Part shown: one piece after another, positions 51,863 through 61,055 of the stretch
Position numbering within the stretch: the stretch's first letter is position 1
Layout of the letters: each line of letters starts with the position of its first letter
Assembly: GCA_016713535.1 (NCBI GenBank)
Contig: JADJOY010000042.1
Coordinates: 1-64,000 of the forward strand
DNA: 64,000 nt
Source: Deltaproteobacteria bacterium
Lineage (GTDB): Bacteria; JADJOY01
Direction: 5' to 3'
Translations under genes and position numbers: made by a program
Notes under the pieces: generated by a model
Database searches by the model: none
What the model saw: only the letters and a program-made list of their open reading frames with translations
Told to the model about the DNA's origin: nothing

Positions 51863-53148
51863 GGGCTCAGGGCACGCTCCTCCACGAGACCCGCGAACTC
51901 GGCGAGCGTGGAGGCGGAGAAATGGCTCTTTCGAACACAAAAAGAAAGCGTCAGCTCGCTGCGAGATGGGCTGACCGCGTCGAGGGTCCAGGAAGGATAT
52001 GCGCTGCCCTCGACGCGAAGCCGCGATAGCTCCAGGTCGCCGAAACGCCCGACCAGCCCATCGAGTAGCCCGAAGTTCGAGAGCAAGAGCGTCGGACCGA
52101 GGGTGAGCAGCGCGTCGCCCATCAGCCGCGTCAGTGCCCGCCCGACCCACACCCCGACCTCGGTCGGGTGAGTTCGCACGGGCCAGCGCGGCGCCATCGA
52201 CCAGGCACGGTGGTCGCGGTCCGCGTCAGCTTTCGCCGTGCGCACCGCGGCGAGTATCTCCGCGAAGGTAGCGTAGCGTCCGATCCTCGCCCCCAGGTCG
52301 AGGTTGAGCGTGAAGGTACCCGTCACGTTCGCGGCGACGAGCGTCGAACGGTCCGTCGGACGAAGGTTCGCGGGCAGATCGATCGAAGCAAAGCGTGCCC
52401 GGGAGCCGTGGCTCGCGTTCCACTCCGTGTACGCCGTGAGGGCGGCCGCGGCCAGCCAGTCGTTTATCGTCACGGCACCTACCCGGGCCGCCTCCCGGAT
52501 GACGCCGAGCGGAAGCACCACGTGGTGGTGGAGGGTTCCCCTGGCGCCGGCGATGCCGGTGCGCACGATCGGGTCGGCGCTGCGCGCGACCGTGCGGCCA
52601 GATCCCGGATCGACGAAACGACGCCCGGGGTTCCTCTTCACGTCGGCCGGCCGAGGGGCGTAGAGCCGCCCCTCGCGACGCAACCGGACTTCGTCGACGG
52701 CGGGCTCGAGGATCCGCGGAAACGCGTCATACTGTTCGAGGACCGTGCGAACGACGCGGGCGAAGCCCACGGCGTCGAACGCGACATGACTCATCTCGAA
52801 CGCAAGCGAACCGGTACCGACGTGCACCCGGAGCGGTGGCTCACGAATCAGGTCGAAGGTCCGCGGTTCGGCGTAGGCTCCATGAAGGTACGCCCTGGCC
52901 TCGAACGGCCGGCACCGCCAACGGTAGAAGAGGCCGCCGAAGCGTTCGATCTGCGCGCCGGCCACCGGATGGTGCCGCGTGACCGCCAGCTCGAGCGACG
53001 CCGCCAGTCGTTCCACATCGAGGTGACCGCCGAGGTCGAAGACGAACACCAGAGCATCCGTGAGCCCCGGAAACCGAAAGGAGCGCGCGAAACAGCCCAG
53101 CGTATCGACGGGCAACGTGAGGCCTGGCTCTGGACGGGCCACGTTCAC
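51850..53148 (-). CDS. Condensation-superfamily protein with divergent active site
   Basis: About 432 residues from GTG 53148 (the frame is open to 53229; the start is uncertain). The fold is again CAT/condensation-like: TDALVFVFDLGGHLDVERLA, LELAVTRHHPVAGAQIERFG, NDWLAAAALTAYTEWNASHG and FASIDLPANLRPTD. Where HHxxxDG is expected the sequence is SHVAFDAVG: the second, catalytic His and the Asp are kept, but the first His is Ser and the Gly is Ala. It may be an active but altered acyltransferase or a partner of the next enzyme. It heads the operon and overlaps the next gene by 13 bases. The start region lies close to the divergent Trm112-like gene. Confidence 0.65.
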   Translation of the reverse strand: MNVARPEPGLTLPVDTLGCFARSFRFPGLTDALVFVFDLGGHLDVERLAASLELAVTRHHPVAGAQIERFGGLFYRWRCRPFEARAYLHGAYAEPRTFDLIREPPLRVHVGTGSLAFEMSHVAFDAVGFARVVRTVLEQYDAFPRILEPAVDEVRLRREGRLYAPRPADVKRNPGRRFVDPGSGRTVARSADPIVRTGIAGARGTLHHHVVLPLGVIREAARVGAVTINDWLAAAALTAYTEWNASHGSRARFASIDLPANLRPTDRSTLVAANVTGTFTLNLDLGARIGRYATFAEILAAVRTAKADADRDHRAWSMAPRWPVRTHPTEVGVWVGRALTRLMGDALLTLGPTLLLSNFGLLDGLVGRFGDLELSRLRVEGSAYPSWTLDAVSPSRSELTLSFCVRKSHFSASTLAEFAGLVEERALSPCKS

Positions 53149-53210
53149 GGCCGACCAACCTACTCCACGCGCTCGCTCACGGCTCGCCACGCGCGCCACG
53201 GGGTAGCCCC

Positions 53211-54119
53211 TTGAATCCGACGGCGTCACTGCTCGAACTCGTTCGGTGTCCGTGGTGCAAGGGGCCGTTGTCCACCGTCGCCAGCGCGATGACGTGTGCG
53301 CCGTGCAGGGCGAGCTATCCGTGGCATCGGGAGCTCGGGTGTTGGGACCTACGCCCGCCCGCGCCCGATCGCCAGAGCGACCGGATTCGGAGCGTTCGCT
53401 CCCAGGTGACCCGTAGCTCGGCTCGCCAGCGCCAGGATCGACTATGGCGTGCGCTGAGTAGCGTGAGCTCGGAGATCCCCCGCCAGGGGCTCGTCGTGCG
53501 GATCGACGTGCTCGGTGGCGAGCGGCTCAGCGATGAATTCCGTCACGAGGCCCAGCTCGTGACGAGCGTAGGCGCGGCCATTGCGCGACAGGCGGATCTC
53601 GACCAAGCAACCGCACCGTTGGCACTCGTCGACCCGTGCTTTCTTCCCGTCCTCAGCCAGTGCGTCGATCTCGTCGACGCCGAGCTCCTCGACGCACCGC
53701 CCGCAGACCTCGAGACCCGCCTCGCCGAGGTTCATCGTGTGCTCGCAGCGTCGGGACGGGCCTACCTGACCGGACGCTCGCGTTCGGCGGCGCTCGAACT
53801 GGCGGACCTCGCCGCACGAGCCTCGTTCGCCGACGGGTTCGGCTGGGCCGATGGCGGACCGCGTGCACGCTCCCGCGTCCGCATGGCGGCGGTTCACCGA
53901 CACGTACAGGCGTGGGTCGGATTCGAGTACACGCTCGGACGCGGCATTTCGGCGCCCAGGCCCTCGTTCATCGGGCGCTGGCTCGGCCGGTTGCGTCGCG
54001 AGCGTGAGCTCGTGTGCTGGCGCACCCGACCTGGAACCGAAGACTGGAAACTACCGCCCTCGGACGAGCCCATGGTCTTCGGTCGGTTCCATTTCCCAGC
54101 GTCCGCTCCGACCGCCTGA
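53211..54119 (+). CDS. Trm112-like zinc domain fused to a degenerate methyltransferase-like region
   Basis: A 302-residue protein. The N-terminus [14 protein letters not shown] and [12 protein letters not shown] is a two-CxxC zinc ribbon as in Trm112/YcaR proteins. A polar Arg-rich linker follows (about residues 50-85). The middle ([40 protein letters not shown]) has the layout of a class I methyltransferase after motif I, including the RVL-x2-G-R strand. The Gly-rich SAM loop is missing, so SAM binding is doubtful. TTG 53211 is the start giving the zinc domain at the N-terminus. It diverges from the acyltransferase operon and overlaps the 3' end of moaC by 69 bases. The function is unknown. 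Confidence 0.6.
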   Translation: MNPTASLLELVRCPWCKGPLSTVASAMTCAPCRASYPWHRELGCWDLRPPAPDRQSDRIRSVRSQVTRSSARQRQDRLWRALSSVSSEIPRQGLVVRIDVLGGERLSDEFRHEAQLVTSVGAAIARQADLDQATAPLALVDPCFLPVLSQCVDLVDAELLDAPPADLETRLAEVHRVLAASGRAYLTGRSRSAALELADLAARASFADGFGWADGGPRARSRVRMAAVHRHVQAWVGFEYTLGRGISAPRPSFIGRWLGRLRRERELVCWRTRPGTEDWKLPPSDEPMVFGRFHFPASAPTA

Positions 54120-54559
54120 TTTCTTCGCCAGGCGAAACGGGCCGAGCTGCATCCCCGATCGACGGCCTTGCACATGTCGTAGATCGTGAGCGCCGCCGCG
54201 GTCGCCGCTGTGAGGGCTTCCATCTCGACGCCGGTAGGACCCGTGCAACGGACGGTCACGGAGACGTCGATACGCGCGGGTGCCCGGCCCGCGACGAGCG
54301 CCACGTCGACACCGCTGAGGGCCAAGGGATGGCACATCGGAATCCAGTCGGACGTTCGCTTGGCAGCCTGGATCGCTGCCACACGCGCGACCGCCAGCAC
54401 CTCACCCTTCTCGACCTCACCACGCTCGATCCGATCGAGCGTGGCGTCGTTCATCACCACGGAGCCCAGCGCGGTGGCCTCGCGCCGGGTTCGCTTCTTG
54501 CGGGTCACGTCGACCATGCGAGCGCGCCCCGCGGCGTCGAAGTGGCTGAAACGCGGCAT
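54051..54559 (-). CDS. moaC: Cyclic pyranopterin monophosphate synthase MoaC (one frameshift as read)
   Basis: MoaC completes the first step of molybdenum cofactor synthesis, converting the MoaA product to cyclic pyranopterin monophosphate. [51 protein letters not shown] (active-site H/P region), [20 protein letters not shown] and [11 protein letters not shown] are all classic. The frame then breaks near 54143: CGGGG should be CGGGGG to give [19 protein letters not shown]. The corrected length of 169 residues is normal. No other moa gene is in the window. Its 3' end overlaps the convergent Trm112-like gene. Confidence 0.92.
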
Positions 54560-54673
54560 CGGTGCTCTCCGGGAAGTGCTGCGCGGCGTTGGCTTTGCGA
54601 CGATCGGGGCGGACGATAGCATCGAGCGCTTGCTTCGCCTGCAGCGCCTCGTGCCCGCCCTCGTTGACCAGCC

Positions 54674-57193
54674 ATGACCGCCGCGCTCAGCTCGCCACGT
54701 AGACCCTGGCTAGCGCCGGCCCTCTTCGCCCTCGCCGCGGCGGCCGTCCTCGCGCCGAGCGTGCTCGGCTCGGCGCCCATCTACGGTTTCGACACCGTGC
54801 AGGAGAAGTTCTTCTGGCGTAGCTGGGCGTACGCACGAATCGCCAACGGGGAATGGCCGTGGTGGTGCGCCGGGCTCGTCGGAGGTTTCCCGCTCACCGC
54901 AGAGCCGATCACCCAGTTCTGGTACCCACCCGTCGCCGTGCTCCATCTGCTTTTTCCGATCGGACGTGCGCTGAATCTCACGTGGTGGGTCCATCTCACA
55001 TGGGGCGGGCTCGGGATGTACCGCCTGCTCCGATCGCGGCGACTCGGTGCACCAGCCGCAGGGCTGGGCGGGCTAGCCTATGGGCTGTCGGGCTGGATGG
55101 TCGGACACGTGCCCATGGGGGGTCTCCCCCACCTGGCGAGCTGCGCCTGGGCACCTTGGCTCCTTACCTCCCTGCTGAGAGTCGTCGAAGGTGCTGACCA
55201 CCCCCGACCCCGCGACGTCGCGGTTGCCGCCCTGGCCTTCGGGGCCAGCTTGCTCGCCGGCCACGCTCAGTTCACCTACGGCGCGCTGCTCTTCTTCGTG
55301 ATCTTCGTGCCGCTCGTGCGGGTGAAGCGCGGCGGGGGCGCCCGCTCGGATGGCGGTACGCACACCGCGACCGTGGGGCGTGTCCTGGCACTGGCCCTGG
55401 CGCTCGCCCTCGGCGCGGCGCTCGCAGCAACGATGCTCGTCCCGTACGCGAAGCTTCTCGCCGCTTCGAACCGGGGGGAGGCGCTCCCCGCCGAATTCGC
55501 GGACTTCGGCGCGCGTCTCCCGTTGGTGCAGCTCCTCGGCGCGTATGCACCCAGCTTCTTCGGCGGCTCCCGGGGTGTGTCTTACTGGGGCTTTCCGACC
55601 CGCGAAGCCGTAACGCCCTACCTGGGCATCGTCCCACTCGCGTTGGCACTCTCGCCCGTGCCCCGCCGCGCGCGACGTGAAGCCTGGGCGCTCCGGATGA
55701 TCGGGGTCTTCGGACTCGTGCTGGCGATGGGACCGGCGACCCCGGTGCTCGGTCTGCTGAGGTCCGTCGCACCGCTGGTCGATCGCGCCCGCCATCCAGC
55801 GCGCTGGCTCGAGCTCTCCATCCTCGCGGGAAGCTGGCTCGCCGCGTGGGGTGCGCAACGCATCATCGAATGGACTGGCGAAACCCGGCTCGGTGCTGCC
55901 CCCCACCCGCAGAGAGGGCCCGGCGGGACCGGCCTCGTGATCGTCGCGGCCTGCGCCCTCGCTACCTGGTGGGCCATCGCCTCTGGGTCAGCAGCGACTG
56001 CCCGATACGGGTCCCTGGTAGCATCTCGGATCGACGAGAGCTCGCTCGCGGAGGGAGATGCGCTGCGCAGCGCGCTTCCGGCCGCCCTCGAGCAGGCGAG
56101 AGAGTGCTCCGAAGCCTCGTGTCTCCGCGCTCTGGCCTACGCCGCCGCCGCGCTCGGACTGGTGGCAGCGGCGCGCCTAGCACGCCAGTCTCGAGGTGCC
56201 GCATGGGCGCTGGTGGGACTCACCGCGATCGATCTGGTCAGCCTTGGGAGGCGCGAGATCGTCCCGTTCGATCAGACCGCCCTGCCCTGGCCGGACGATA
56301 TCGCGCACACCGCAGCGGACGCCTCCCCGGAGATGCGTATCGCGACCGCGGTTCCCGGTGCTCGGTTTCCGTTTCCGTCGGCCTTCCGGGGGTCGCACGA
56401 GATCCTGAGCCGGATCGGACAGGCCGACATGCATCGTCCTCTCCTCGTCGGTGCGGCCACGCCTCAGGGCGGGATTCCGACGACGCCGGTTCGCTGGCTC
56501 CGCCTGGCGGTGGGCGTCGGCTCGTACGACTTCAACTACACCCCCGTCGGTCCGAGGACCGTGGTCGATCGCCTCTCGGTCGGCCTGTTGATCACCGCGC
56601 CCGGGCAGCGTCCAGAGGGAGCCGACTGGACACGCGTGGTCGCGAACGAGCAGCAATGGCTGTGGCGAAACACGAACGCGCTGCGACGCGCGTCGCTGGT
56701 CCATCGGTGTGTCGCGCTCGCCGGTCCGGATCAAGTGCTCCACACGTTGCGCGATCCTCGACGCGAGCTGCCCGACGGCGTAGCGCTGATCTCGGGTGCT
56801 TGCCCCCCGGGGATCGAGGCACGGGACCCGGGTGAACCATCCACCGAAAGCGTGCGCTGGCTCGAGGCCACCGACGAGCGCGTGATTCTCGAGACCGCCG
56901 CGTCCTCCGGCGCACTCCTGCGCCTCGCCGATGCCGCCATGCCCGGCTGGTCCGCGACGGTGGACGACGTGGCGGCGCAGATCCATACCGTCGACTTCGC
57001 ACTCCGCGGCGTCGTGGTCCCGCCGGGTACGCATCGGGTCGTGTTCCACTACCGTCCTGCGGCGGCCTGGCTGGGCATCCTCGTCAGTGTGACGGCGCTC
57101 TGCGCCGTTGGCATGCTGCTGGCGCTCCCTGATCGCCGGACGACCGGGAGGTGCCCGTCGAGGCGCGATCCGGCCCCGGTCACCGGTGGATGA
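54674..57193 (+). CDS. YfhO-family polytopic membrane protein
   Basis: An 839-residue YfhO-like protein. It opens with a membrane helix ([18 protein letters not shown]), then [20 protein letters not shown], a periplasmic acidic loop as in GT-C enzymes. [20 protein letters not shown] with [20 protein letters not shown] is conserved in the family. About 12 hydrophobic segments follow. The C-terminal periplasmic domain ends [17 protein letters not shown] and [16 protein letters not shown], a YfhO signature. Bacillus YfhO is involved in glycosylating teichoic acids; here a lipid-linked sugar substrate is inferred. It diverges from moaC and overlaps the convergent LLM gene by 14 bases. Confidence 0.82.
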   Translation: MTAALSSPRRPWLAPALFALAAAAVLAPSVLGSAPIYGFDTVQEKFFWRSWAYARIANGEWPWWCAGLVGGFPLTAEPITQFWYPPVAVLHLLFPIGRALNLTWWVHLTWGGLGMYRLLRSRRLGAPAAGLGGLAYGLSGWMVGHVPMGGLPHLASCAWAPWLLTSLLRVVEGADHPRPRDVAVAALAFGASLLAGHAQFTYGALLFFVIFVPLVRVKRGGGARSDGGTHTATVGRVLALALALALGAALAATMLVPYAKLLAASNRGEALPAEFADFGARLPLVQLLGAYAPSFFGGSRGVSYWGFPTREAVTPYLGIVPLALALSPVPRRARREAWALRMIGVFGLVLAMGPATPVLGLLRSVAPLVDRARHPARWLELSILAGSWLAAWGAQRIIEWTGETRLGAAPHPQRGPGGTGLVIVAACALATWWAIASGSAATARYGSLVASRIDESSLAEGDALRSALPAALEQARECSEASCLRALAYAAAALGLVAAARLARQSRGAAWALVGLTAIDLVSLGRREIVPFDQTALPWPDDIAHTAADASPEMRIATAVPGARFPFPSAFRGSHEILSRIGQADMHRPLLVGAATPQGGIPTTPVRWLRLAVGVGSYDFNYTPVGPRTVVDRLSVGLLITAPGQRPEGADWTRVVANEQQWLWRNTNALRRASLVHRCVALAGPDQVLHTLRDPRRELPDGVALISGACPPGIEARDPGEPSTESVRWLEATDERVILETAASSGALLRLADAAMPGWSATVDDVAAQIHTVDFALRGVVVPPGTHRVVFHYRPAAAWLGILVSVTALCAVGMLLALPDRRTTGRCPSRRDPAPVTGG

Positions 57194-58199
57194 CGTCGAC
57201 CAGCCTCCGCCAGCGTTCGTTCGGGTCACGTCCCGGCACGAACGGCCAGTAGAGCGATACACGGTCGAGCACGCCCGCGTACCTCTCTCGGATCAGCTCG
57301 GGGATCTCGTCCCAGGTTCCCGTCACGGCGCAATGCTCGAGCATCTCGTCGCTGATCAAGCCGGGCATGTCGCCCCACCCGCCGGTGCGGGAGAGCTCGC
57401 TGAGCCGGTCACCGATCTCCTGCCAGCCGTGCGTCTCGAGGATCTTCGCGTACGTGCGAGTGGACGCGTAAAACGAGAGCTGGCTGCGCACCAGGGCACG
57501 CATCGGCTCGCGTTCCGCCTCCGTGTCGCCCGCGATCACGAACACGCTGCTCGAGAGGGCCACCCGCGAGGGATCGCGCCCGGTCTTCGCCGCTCCCTCG
57601 GCGACCAGCGGCCGCACGAACTCGCGCACGTATCGGGTGGTGTGGAACGGGTGCACGTGAAACCCGTCACACAGCTCGCCTGCGAGACGGCACATGTACT
57701 CGTTCACGCCCGCGATGTAGATCGGAATGCGCGGATGCTCGATCGGTCCCCCGCTGAAGAACGGCGTCATCAGCGAGAACCGATAGAAGCGCCCCTGGTA
57801 GTCGAGTGGCGTTCCGTTCTGGAAAGTGTCCCAGATCGCTCGGATCGAGAGAATCATCTCGCGGAGCTTCGGCCCCGGCGACTCCCATGGCACCGAGAAA
57901 CGCCTCTCGTTGTGGCCCTTGACCTGAGTGCCCAAGCCGAGGATGAAGCGACCGCCACTTGCGGCCTGGAGATCCCAGGCGACCTGTGCCGTGACCATGG
58001 GCGATCGCGGGAACGCGACAGCGATCGCCGTCCCCAGCTCGAGCCGCCGCGAATGAACCGCGGCGACCGCGAGCGGCAAGTAGGGGTTGTGCGCCGCTTC
58101 CGAGGTCCACAGACCGTCGAAGCCCAGCGCCTCCGCCTCGCGCGCCACGTCGGGGATCGCCGTGAGCGCGTTCGTTTCGATACCCGCGTCGATCTTCAT
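57180..58199 (-). CDS. LLM-class flavin/F420-dependent oxidoreductase
   Basis: A 339-residue luciferase-like monooxygenase family protein (TIM barrel using FMN or coenzyme F420). DVAREAEALGFDGLWTSEAA, LELGTAIAVAFPRSPMVTAQ, LQAASGGRFILGLGTQVKGH and IPIYIAGVNEYMCRLAGELC are standard blocks. The sequence near GTQVKGHNERRF and the length resemble F420-dependent members described mainly from actinobacteria. ATG 58199 directly precedes the first barrel strand. It diverges from the SirB1-type gene and overlaps the yfhO-like gene tail to tail. The substrate and the choice of FMN or F420 cannot be settled here. Confidence 0.82.
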   Translation of the reverse strand: MKIDAGIETNALTAIPDVAREAEALGFDGLWTSEAAHNPYLPLAVAAVHSRRLELGTAIAVAFPRSPMVTAQVAWDLQAASGGRFILGLGTQVKGHNERRFSVPWESPGPKLREMILSIRAIWDTFQNGTPLDYQGRFYRFSLMTPFFSGGPIEHPRIPIYIAGVNEYMCRLAGELCDGFHVHPFHTTRYVREFVRPLVAEGAAKTGRDPSRVALSSSVFVIAGDTEAEREPMRALVRSQLSFYASTRTYAKILETHGWQEIGDRLSELSRTGGWGDMPGLISDEMLEHCAVTGTWDEIPELIRERYAGVLDRVSLYWPFVPGRDPNERWRRLVDVIHR

Positions 58200-58303
58200 G
58201 GTGCTCCTCCGTGTCCAGGACGAGCCTAGCGCGGCGCTGCGATCGATGGCTGCGCTCGGGCGCCGTGCGCCAGCCTCGAGGCTGCGGTTTAGAATGGGAA
58301 GCC

Positions 58304-59146
58304 GTGGACGACTGGCTGACCCCGCGACGACGCTATGCGGCGCTCGTCGAACGCGCCGACGAGGAGATCGAGCTCGAGCGGGCAGCGGCGACGATCGCAC
58401 TGATCGCTTATCCCGACCTGGCCATCGAGACGGTGATCCGGCAGATCCAGGCCCTGGCAGACCGGGTGCGGGGGCACGTCGGTGCGACCGATGATCCTCA
58501 GGCCCGCCGCGCCGCCCTCGACCGCGTGCTCTTCGCCGATCTCGGATTGCGCGGCAACGAGGCCGACTACTACGACCCGCGGAACAGCTTCCTGAACGAC
58601 GTCTTGGACAGGCGGCTGGGCATCCCGATCACCCTCTCGGTGCTCTACATCGCGGTAGGACGTCGCGCAGGAATGGACGTCGAAGGTGTCGGATTCCCAG
58701 GCCACTTCCTCGTACGAATCCTGCTCGGGGGGGGCGAATCCGTGCTGGTCGACCCGTTCGCGCAGGGTCGCGACGTCTCCGACCGCGATCTCCGCGCCTT
58801 GCTCAGCCACATCGCCGGTCGGGACACATCGGTCCCCCCCGAATACCTCGCGCGCTCCTCGACCCGAGACGTGCTGGCGCGGGTGCTGGGCAACCTGCGT
58901 GGCATCTACGCCGGTCGCGGCGACGCGATGAAGACCCTCGAAGTGATGGAGTGGCTGGTGCTGACGCACCCCGGGAACGCCACGCTCAAGCGCGACCGGG
59001 GGCTCCTCTACTACCGCCTCGGCTCGATGGCGGCGGCCGTCGCAGACCTTCGCGCCTACCTGTTCGCGATCCCCGCTGCGGAGGACCGCGTGACCATCGA
59101 ACAGGTGGTGAAACGTGCCCTGAAGTCGAAGCCTACGGTCCACTGA
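58304..59146 (+). CDS. SirB1/YchA-type protein (transglutaminase-like core with TPR)
   Basis: A 280-residue SirB1-family protein. The signature block YYDPRNSFLNDVLDRRLGIP followed by ITLSVLYIAVGRRAGMDVEG and VGFPGHFLVRILL is the transglutaminase-like core. VLGNLRGIYAGRGDAMKTLE through GLLYYRLGSMAAAVADLRAY is the tetratricopeptide tail. Enterobacterial homologues sit near prmC and kdsA; the molecular role is unclear. GTG 58304 gives a natural N-terminus (DDWLTPRRRYAALVERADEE). It ends 13 bases before the convergent transaldolase gene. Confidence 0.85.
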   Translation: MDDWLTPRRRYAALVERADEEIELERAAATIALIAYPDLAIETVIRQIQALADRVRGHVGATDDPQARRAALDRVLFADLGLRGNEADYYDPRNSFLNDVLDRRLGIPITLSVLYIAVGRRAGMDVEGVGFPGHFLVRILLGGGESVLVDPFAQGRDVSDRDLRALLSHIAGRDTSVPPEYLARSSTRDVLARVLGNLRGIYAGRGDAMKTLEVMEWLVLTHPGNATLKRDRGLLYYRLGSMAAAVADLRAYLFAIPAAEDRVTIEQVVKRALKSKPTVH

Positions 59147-59159
59147 CCATCGGCTTCGT

Positions 59160-59807
59160 TCACGGCTTGGGGACCTTCTTCCAGTCCGAGAGGAACTTCT
59201 CGAGACCGATGTCCGTGAGCGGGTGCTGCGCGAGCTGCATCATGACTTTCCAGGGCATCGTCCCTACGTCCGCACCGATGCGTGCGGCATCGAGGACGTG
59301 CACTGGATGCCGGATCGAGGCCACCAGAATTTCCGTCTCGAAGTCGTAGTTGTCGAAGATCTGGCGGATGTCCTCGATGATGTCCATTCCCTGCTGACTG
59401 ATGTCGTCGAGCCGTCCGATGAATGGACTCACGTACGACGCGCCCGCCTTTGCCGCCAGCAGCGCCTGAGTCGGCGAGAAGATCAGCGTGACGTTCGTCC
59501 GGATTCCCTCGGCCGACAGGCGCCGAACGGCCTTGAGGCCCTCTGGAATGAGCGGCACCTTCACTACGACGTTCTTGTGGATGGCCGCGAGCTCGCGTCC
59601 CTCCTTCACGATCCCATCAGCCTCGACCGACACCACCTCGAGTCTCACCGGGCCGTCGACCAGCGCCAGGATCTGATCCACGACCTCCCGGAACGGCTTT
59701 CCTTCCTTTGCAACCAGGCTCGGATTCGTCGTGATCCCATCCACGAGTCCGGCGTCCAGCCCTTCCTTCACTTCGTCGATGTTGGCGGTGTCGAGAAAAA
59801 ATTTCAT
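59160..59807 (-). CDS. tal: Transaldolase, small (TalC/Fsa/MipB) type
   Basis: A 215-residue transaldolase of the short subfamily, which moves a three-carbon unit between sugar phosphates in the non-oxidative pentose phosphate pathway; some relatives act as fructose-6-phosphate aldolases. [20 protein letters not shown] and [14 protein letters not shown] open the barrel. The Schiff-base Lys is in [31 protein letters not shown] and [20 protein letters not shown] complete the set. The length and ATG 59807 are exactly as expected. No other pentose phosphate genes are nearby, and the frame is intact. Confidence 0.92.
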   Translation of the reverse strand: MKFFLDTANIDEVKEGLDAGLVDGITTNPSLVAKEGKPFREVVDQILALVDGPVRLEVVSVEADGIVKEGRELAAIHKNVVVKVPLIPEGLKAVRRLSAEGIRTNVTLIFSPTQALLAAKAGASYVSPFIGRLDDISQQGMDIIEDIRQIFDNYDFETEILVASIRHPVHVLDAARIGADVGTMPWKVMMQLAQHPLTDIGLEKFLSDWKKVPKP

Positions 59808-60031
59808 CGTGGGTCTCCGGATCCTCGAAGCTTCCAGGGGGGGCTGGCCCCCACCGGCGACCGCCAGAATGGCGGGCGATGGTGAGCCCGGCTTGCGGCC
59901 TGCGTGCGCGGCGGGCGAACTCGGCGCCAGTCTACGGGGGGCCAACCCGGAGTCAAGGCGGCCCAGCGGACCTCTACCGTGCTGGCTCGCTGTTATCCTC
60001 GGCGATTCGAAGTCGACACCGTGAGCGATCC

Positions 60032-60526
60032 ATGACCCAGGCTTCTCCTCTCGACTCCCTTTTCGACGATCGGAATCGCGCGGCGCGGGCGCTGCTCGCG
60101 CTCTTGACGCTGCTCGGCATCATGGCCTGGTTCGCGTTCGCCGGGCCGATGCACGAGATCACCTTCGCGAATTGCATCGCCGAGCCGGAGAGATGGGAAG
60201 GCAAGGAGCTTCGGTTGTCGGTCACTCGCGTCCGCGGGATCGAGGATGGGCTCATCCTCGTTCGTGCCGGACGAGAGATCGGCCGAGTGCGTCCTCCGGA
60301 TGGGCAGCTTCCAGCCGGTTTGAACGCCGGCGATACGATCAGCGTAGAGGGCGTGTTTCGGTCGACGGGGATACTCGAGTCCCGGCGCGTCTACGTCCAC
60401 GAAGCACGTCCGTGGAAGAACCGGGCCTCGCTCGTCGGGATGTGCGTCGCGGTGGGCGCGGGACTGGTCGTGTTCCGGTGGGATCGAGCGCGCGGCGGGC
60501 TCGTGGAGCGCTTCGACGATGCCTGA
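60032..60526 (+). CDS. Small membrane protein with a periplasmic OB-like domain
   Basis: A 164-residue protein I do not recognise. Residues 18-38 form one transmembrane helix ([19 protein letters not shown]). The middle, [20 protein letters not shown] to [18 protein letters not shown], is beta-rich and resembles an OB-fold of CcmE or DUF4131 type. A second helix ([17 protein letters not shown]) precedes a short cytoplasmic tail, so the middle domain should be periplasmic. Its stop overlaps the next gene's start by 8 bases (60519-60526), so the two are translated together. Confidence 0.6.
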   Translation: MTQASPLDSLFDDRNRAARALLALLTLLGIMAWFAFAGPMHEITFANCIAEPERWEGKELRLSVTRVRGIEDGLILVRAGREIGRVRPPDGQLPAGLNAGDTISVEGVFRSTGILESRRVYVHEARPWKNRASLVGMCVAVGAGLVVFRWDRARGGLVERFDDA

Positions 60527-61055
60527 CCTCATCACGCACAGCGTCGCGGGCCACCTCGTCGCTCGCGTCACCCGGCTGCGTCACGGGCTCGTGCTGCTCG
60601 TGATCGGGAATTGCCTCCCGGACCTCCTCAGCCGGCTGCCGGTTCGTGTCATCGGAGAAATCAACTTCCGCACCGGCCACCTCGCTGAACCCTATTGGTA
60701 CTGGATGTGGATGCCTGGCCACCTGCCGGTCGGGCTCCTGCTCGCCTCCTACGTGCTCGCGCACCTCTTCGTTCGTGAGCGTCGGCGCGCCGCCTTCTTC
60801 ACCCTCCTCGGTGGATCGTTCACTCACTTGCTCATGGACTCGTTTCAATGGCACGCGTCCGGCGGCGAGCCGATCTTCTGGCCCTTCACCTGGAACGGTT
60901 ACGAGATCGGCCTCGTGTCCCCGGAGGCGAGCCTCACCTGGATCCCGGCCCTGCTGGTCGCGAGCGCCGTGGTCGAGACGGTCCACCAAGCCGCCAAGGC
61001 GTTCGTCACCCGGCGTGCCGCGGAGCGGCGCACCGACGGGCCCGTGGGCCACTGA
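60519..61055 (+). CDS. Membrane-bound metal-dependent hydrolase-like protein (YdjM/DUF457 type)
   Basis: A 178-residue inner-membrane protein. [34 protein letters not shown] and LLGGSFTHLLMDSFQWH give the scattered His/Asp residues typical of the LexA-regulated, membrane-bound hydrolase-like family (PF04307). Four hydrophobic helices surround them. A later Trp-rich loop (EPIFWPFTWNGYEIGLVSPE) also fits the family. It is coupled to the preceding small membrane protein gene and converges on the ExeA-like gene. No substrate is known for this family. Confidence 0.7.
   Translation: MPDLITHSVAGHLVARVTRLRHGLVLLVIGNCLPDLLSRLPVRVIGEINFRTGHLAEPYWYWMWMPGHLPVGLLLASYVLAHLFVRERRRAAFFTLLGGSFTHLLMDSFQWHASGGEPIFWPFTWNGYEIGLVSPEASLTWIPALLVASAVVETVHQAAKAFVTRRAAERRTDGPVGH

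Noticed and set aside
59808-60031. G-run hairpin upstream of transaldolase as a riboswitch
   Set aside because: Only short G/C stems without any known aptamer core are visible in the 224-base divergent spacer.
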